A stretch of DNA of 25,682 nt from JBGPRB01 sp964422155 (GTDB taxonomy: Bacteria; Chloroflexota; Dehalococcoidia; Dehalococcoidales; RBG-16-60-22): contig CAYQZZ010000027.1 in the NCBI GenBank assembly GCA_964422155.1, forward strand, positions 1 through 25,682, in the 5' to 3' direction. The notes beneath the pieces were generated by a model, which was not told where the DNA came from, did not search any database, and saw only the letters and a list, made by a program, of their open reading frames with translations. The position numbers and the translations under genes were made by a program. How positions within the stretch are numbered: the stretch's first letter is position 1; the number at the start of each line of letters is the position of its first letter. Of this stretch, positions 23,764 through 25,682 are shown one piece after another.

Positions 23764-24108
23764 TCAGGAGAGCAATGTGCCCAATTTCTGGAATACTTCC
23801 TCGATAGTCTCACCCGGTAATGCACATAACAATTCTGCATTCCGAACGCGCCAATCCAGGCTCTTGACCTGGTCAGATAAAATCGCCCCATCTACCGGCA
23901 ACCCCGCAGTTATCAGTACCTCGAATGGATAGCCCTTTATCTGGCTGGTGATGGGACAAAGTAAAGCCAGTCCTGTCTTTCCGTTATAGTTTTCAGGTGA
24001 TAACACCACCGCCGGACGACGTCCTGCCTGTTCGTGACCGGCTTGCGGATTTAAGTTAATCCAGACCACATCACCACACCGGGGGACATAAGCCCGGGAA
24101 TTTACCAT
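23764..24108 (-). CDS. mazF: MazF/PemK-type mRNA interferase toxin
   Basis: A 114-residue toxin of the MazF/PemK/Kid family, a sequence-specific RNA endonuclease. Seen: the N-terminal RCGDVVWINLNP strand; the conserved GHEQAGRRPAVVLSPENYN loop with the catalytic Arg; LALLCPITSQIKGYPFEV with the conserved Thr-Ser; and GAILSDQVKSLDWR, all family landmarks. It overlaps the antitoxin gene by 7 bp and has no promoter of its own. Confidence 0.95.
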   Translation of the reverse strand: MVNSRAYVPRCGDVVWINLNPQAGHEQAGRRPAVVLSPENYNGKTGLALLCPITSQIKGYPFEVLITAGLPVDGAILSDQVKSLDWRVRNAELLCALPGETIEEVFQKLGTLLS

Positions 24109-24344
24109 ACTTCGTTACCCACACCCGGACCGGTATCAACCTCGTGATGCAAATTCTCTTCGGTTACATTGGCTAAAAGTTGATTAAGACTTAGCTTCGG
24201 TTCAGTTATCGGTGTGATAACGAGTTTCCCCTCCACCAGCGATATTTCAACAGACGCTTCCTTCCGGAGACCTACTTCATTGGCGAAAGATTTAGGGATA
24301 CGCAAAGCCAAGCTGTTGCCCCATTTCTGAACGCGGGTTCTCAT
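24102..24344 (-). CDS. mazE: MazE-like AbrB-fold antitoxin
   Basis: An 80-residue antitoxin. The N-terminal swapped-hairpin DNA-binding domain RVQKWGNSLALRIPKSFANE (4-23) is the classic MazE/AbrB signature. The acidic C-terminal part (TEENLHHEVDTGPGVGNEVW) should wrap around and inhibit the toxin. First gene of the pair, with GGAGG upstream of the ATG and a promoter overlapping a palindrome, consistent with autorepression by the MazEF complex. Confidence 0.95.
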   Translation of the reverse strand: MRTRVQKWGNSLALRIPKSFANEVGLRKEASVEISLVEGKLVITPITEPKLSLNQLLANVTEENLHHEVDTGPGVGNEVW

Positions 24345-24354
24345 GTCTAACCTC

Positions 24355-24376
24355 CATCGATGTATCTACATTGATG
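24355..24376. promoter_or_regulatory. Palindromic operator of mazEF
   Basis: CATCGATGTA (24355-24364) and TACATTGATG (24367-24376) are inverted repeats matching at 9 of 10 positions around a 2-bp centre. The palindrome lies between the -10 box and the mazE ribosome-binding site, with its far arm overlapping the -10. That placement fits autorepression; binding itself is inferred. Confidence 0.65.
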
Positions 24377-24402
24377 ATACTTTTTCTTGAAGCATTTGTC
24401 AA
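24374..24402 (-). promoter_or_regulatory. mazEF promoter
   Basis: On the minus strand a perfect -35 TTGACA (24402-24397), a 17-bp spacer, then -10 TATCAT (24379-24374). The start of transcription would fall in the operator palindrome, about 25 nt before the ATG. Confidence 0.75.
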
Positions 24403-24416
24403 GCCCTGGTAAAAGA

Positions 24417-24598
24417 GGTCGTTTAGCAATGAAAAATTATTCAATCCTCCTCTCACCCTGGTTCCACTGAGTCACCACGAAGTGAGCTTGTCGAAGGGTA
24501 AAGCAAATAAAACGCTATGGTTCGACAGGCGTTCGGCTGAGCTCACGCCGAGGTCTCACCATGAGCGGTTTCTAAACGACCCCGGGTAAAAGCCCGGG
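24417..24598. repeat. REP/MITE-like extragenic element
   Basis: Terminal 10-bp inverted repeats GGTCGTTTAG (24417-24426) and CTAAACGACC (24572-24581) enclose further inverted pairs: GTGAGC/GCTCAC (24482-24487/24541-24546) and TGTCGAA/TTCGACA (24489-24495/24521-24527). The right end abuts a CCCGGG/CCCGGG hairpin (24581-24586/24593-24598). It has no coding capacity and looks like a non-autonomous repeat element. Confidence 0.65.
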
Positions 24599-24606
24599 TA
24601 TTTCAT

Positions 24607-24635
24607 TTGCCCGTAAACAGTCCGTATGATATCAT
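24607..24635 (+). promoter_or_regulatory. Candidate promoter of the carboxyltransferase gene
   Basis: TTGCCC (24607-24612), a 17-bp spacer, then TATCAT (24630-24635), the same -10 as the mazEF promoter. The predicted leader is about 32 nt and carries the GAGGTG ribosome-binding site. Confidence 0.5.
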
Positions 24636-24673
24636 TAACCTGTCATAATCCCTTCCTGTGAGGTGAAACTAAT

Positions 24674-25682
24674 TTGAGAGAAGAATCTGAAAAACTGGCC
24701 AAACTCGAAGCTGAGCTTAAAGCCGGCGGCGGCGAAAAGAACATCCAGAAACAGCACGAGTCCGGCAAGCTGACGGCGCGGGAAAGGCTGGACTTGTTCT
24801 TTGACAAGGGCACTTTCCAGGAGACAGACCTGTTCGTCCAGCACCGCTCCAGCAACTTCGGCATGGACAAGGTGTCCATCCCCGCCGATGGCGTTATCAC
24901 CGGGTTCGGGAAAGTCAACGGGCGCACCGTCTGCGCCTATGCCCAGGACTTTACCGCGCGGGGCGGCACGCTCGGCGAGATGCACGCCAGGAAGATATGC
25001 CGCATCATGGACCTCGCCATGAAGATGAAAGTCCCGATGGTCGGCTTTATCGATAGCGGTGGGGCGCGCATCCAGGAGGGCATCAACGCCCTGGACGGCT
25101 ACGCCAACATCTTTTTCCGCAACTCCGGCGCCTCGGGGGTCATCCCGCAGATTTCAGCCATCATGGGGCCGGCGGCGGGGGGCGCCGTCTACTCTCCAGC
25201 CATGACCGACTTCGTTTTCATGGTCAAGAAAACGAGCTACATGTTTATCACCGGCCCGGCCGTGGTAAAGTCCGTCACCAGTGAGGAGATAAGCAACGAA
25301 GAGCTCGGCGGCGCCATGACGCACAGCACCAAGAGCGGCGTAAACCAGTTCGCCTGCGACAACGATAAACAGGCTATCGAAGAAATCAAGAAGCTCCTGA
25401 GCTACCTCCCTTCAAGCAACGATGAGAAACCGCCATATATAAAACCCAGGGATACAAGCGACCGAGCCGATGCCGCTTTAAACGATATTCTGCCGGAAAA
25501 TTCTAACAAGACCTACAACATGAAGGATGTCATTAAAGCCATCGTGGACAACGGAGAGTTCCTGGAGCCGTCCCGACAGTACGCCCAGAACATGATTACC
25601 GCCTTCACGCGGATGAACGGGCAGGTTATCGGCATCATCGCCAACCAGCCCAGCTACCTGGCCGGCTGCCTCGATATCAACG
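24674..25682 (+). CDS. Acyl-CoA carboxylase/decarboxylase carboxyltransferase subunit, 3' end cut
   Basis: The first 336 residues of a protein of usually about 515. This family moves CO2 between biotin and an acyl-CoA (propionyl-CoA carboxylase beta or methylmalonyl-CoA decarboxylase alpha, MmdA). Seen: KLTARERLDLFFDKGTF near the N-terminus, VCAYAQDFTARGGTLGEMHA, the oxyanion-hole region FIDSGGARIQEGINAL, and the start of the second carboxyltransferase domain after GEFLEPSRQYAQNM with IIANQPSYLAGCLDIN. The start is a TTG (24674), since an in-frame stop lies 15 bp upstream and GAGGTG sits 8 bp before it. Whether it acts in propionate metabolism or as a sodium-pumping decarboxylase depends on genes beyond the window. 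Confidence 0.93.
   Translation, partial: MREESEKLAKLEAELKAGGGEKNIQKQHESGKLTARERLDLFFDKGTFQETDLFVQHRSSNFGMDKVSIPADGVITGFGKVNGRTVCAYAQDFTARGGTLGEMHARKICRIMDLAMKMKVPMVGFIDSGGARIQEGINALDGYANIFFRNSGASGVIPQISAIMGPAAGGAVYSPAMTDFVFMVKKTSYMFITGPAVVKSVTSEEISNEELGGAMTHSTKSGVNQFACDNDKQAIEEIKKLLSYLPSSNDEKPPYIKPRDTSDRADAALNDILPENSNKTYNMKDVIKAIVDNGEFLEPSRQYAQNMITAFTRMNGQVIGIIANQPSYLAGCLDIN

Overview
The window looks like a chromosomal segment of an anaerobic Dehalococcoidia-like bacterium (Chloroflexota), probably an uncultured sediment or groundwater lineage. This is inferred from gene content, not from a marker gene: a split glutamate synthase, a PTPS-III-type enzyme next to folP-folK where folB would be expected, a DUF5714 protein, a TTG-started biotin-dependent carboxyltransferase and a lysA-holB-ricT operon. 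No rRNA, tRNA, CRISPR array or intact insertion sequence was found.

Left part (1-4616): a short-chain dehydrogenase cut by the window edge, then two drug-export type transporters, MATE (+) and MFS (-). Three copies of a repeat of about 25 bp (934, 2926, 4434) bracket the transporters like cassettes. The repeat has a tRNA/tmRNA T-loop core, and the third copy runs on into a CCACCA end. The MFS gene appears frameshifted at its N-terminus.

4617-9936: a three-gene minus-strand operon for a split glutamate synthase. It encodes a degenerate FMN-domain paralogue with a CxxCxxCxxxH motif, a canonical FMN/Fe-S synthase subunit, and a glutaminase fused to a GXGXG domain. 9937-10825 is a long AT-rich gap holding only a possible recombinase remnant, a hairpin and a promoter for the DUF5714 gene.

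10826-18339: housekeeping genes. They are DUF5714, an M16 zinc peptidase with a strong terminator, an MFS exporter divergent from lysA, the lysA-holB-ricT operon, palindromic extragenic repeats, and an HNH endonuclease.

18420-20830: a compact AT-rich restriction-modification island. It has a beta-class DNA methyltransferase, a tail-to-tail restriction endonuclease resembling the MamI family, and a C-protein-like XRE regulator overlapping the endonuclease start. It is inserted between GC-richer housekeeping genes.

20908-25682: a Trm112-like protein with an apparently leaderless start, a folP-folK-PTPS operon, a small sulfite-oxidase-fold molybdopterin protein, a mazEF toxin-antitoxin pair with a textbook promoter overlapping a palindromic operator, a REP-like extragenic element, and the first two thirds of an acyl-CoA carboxylase/decarboxylase carboxyltransferase.
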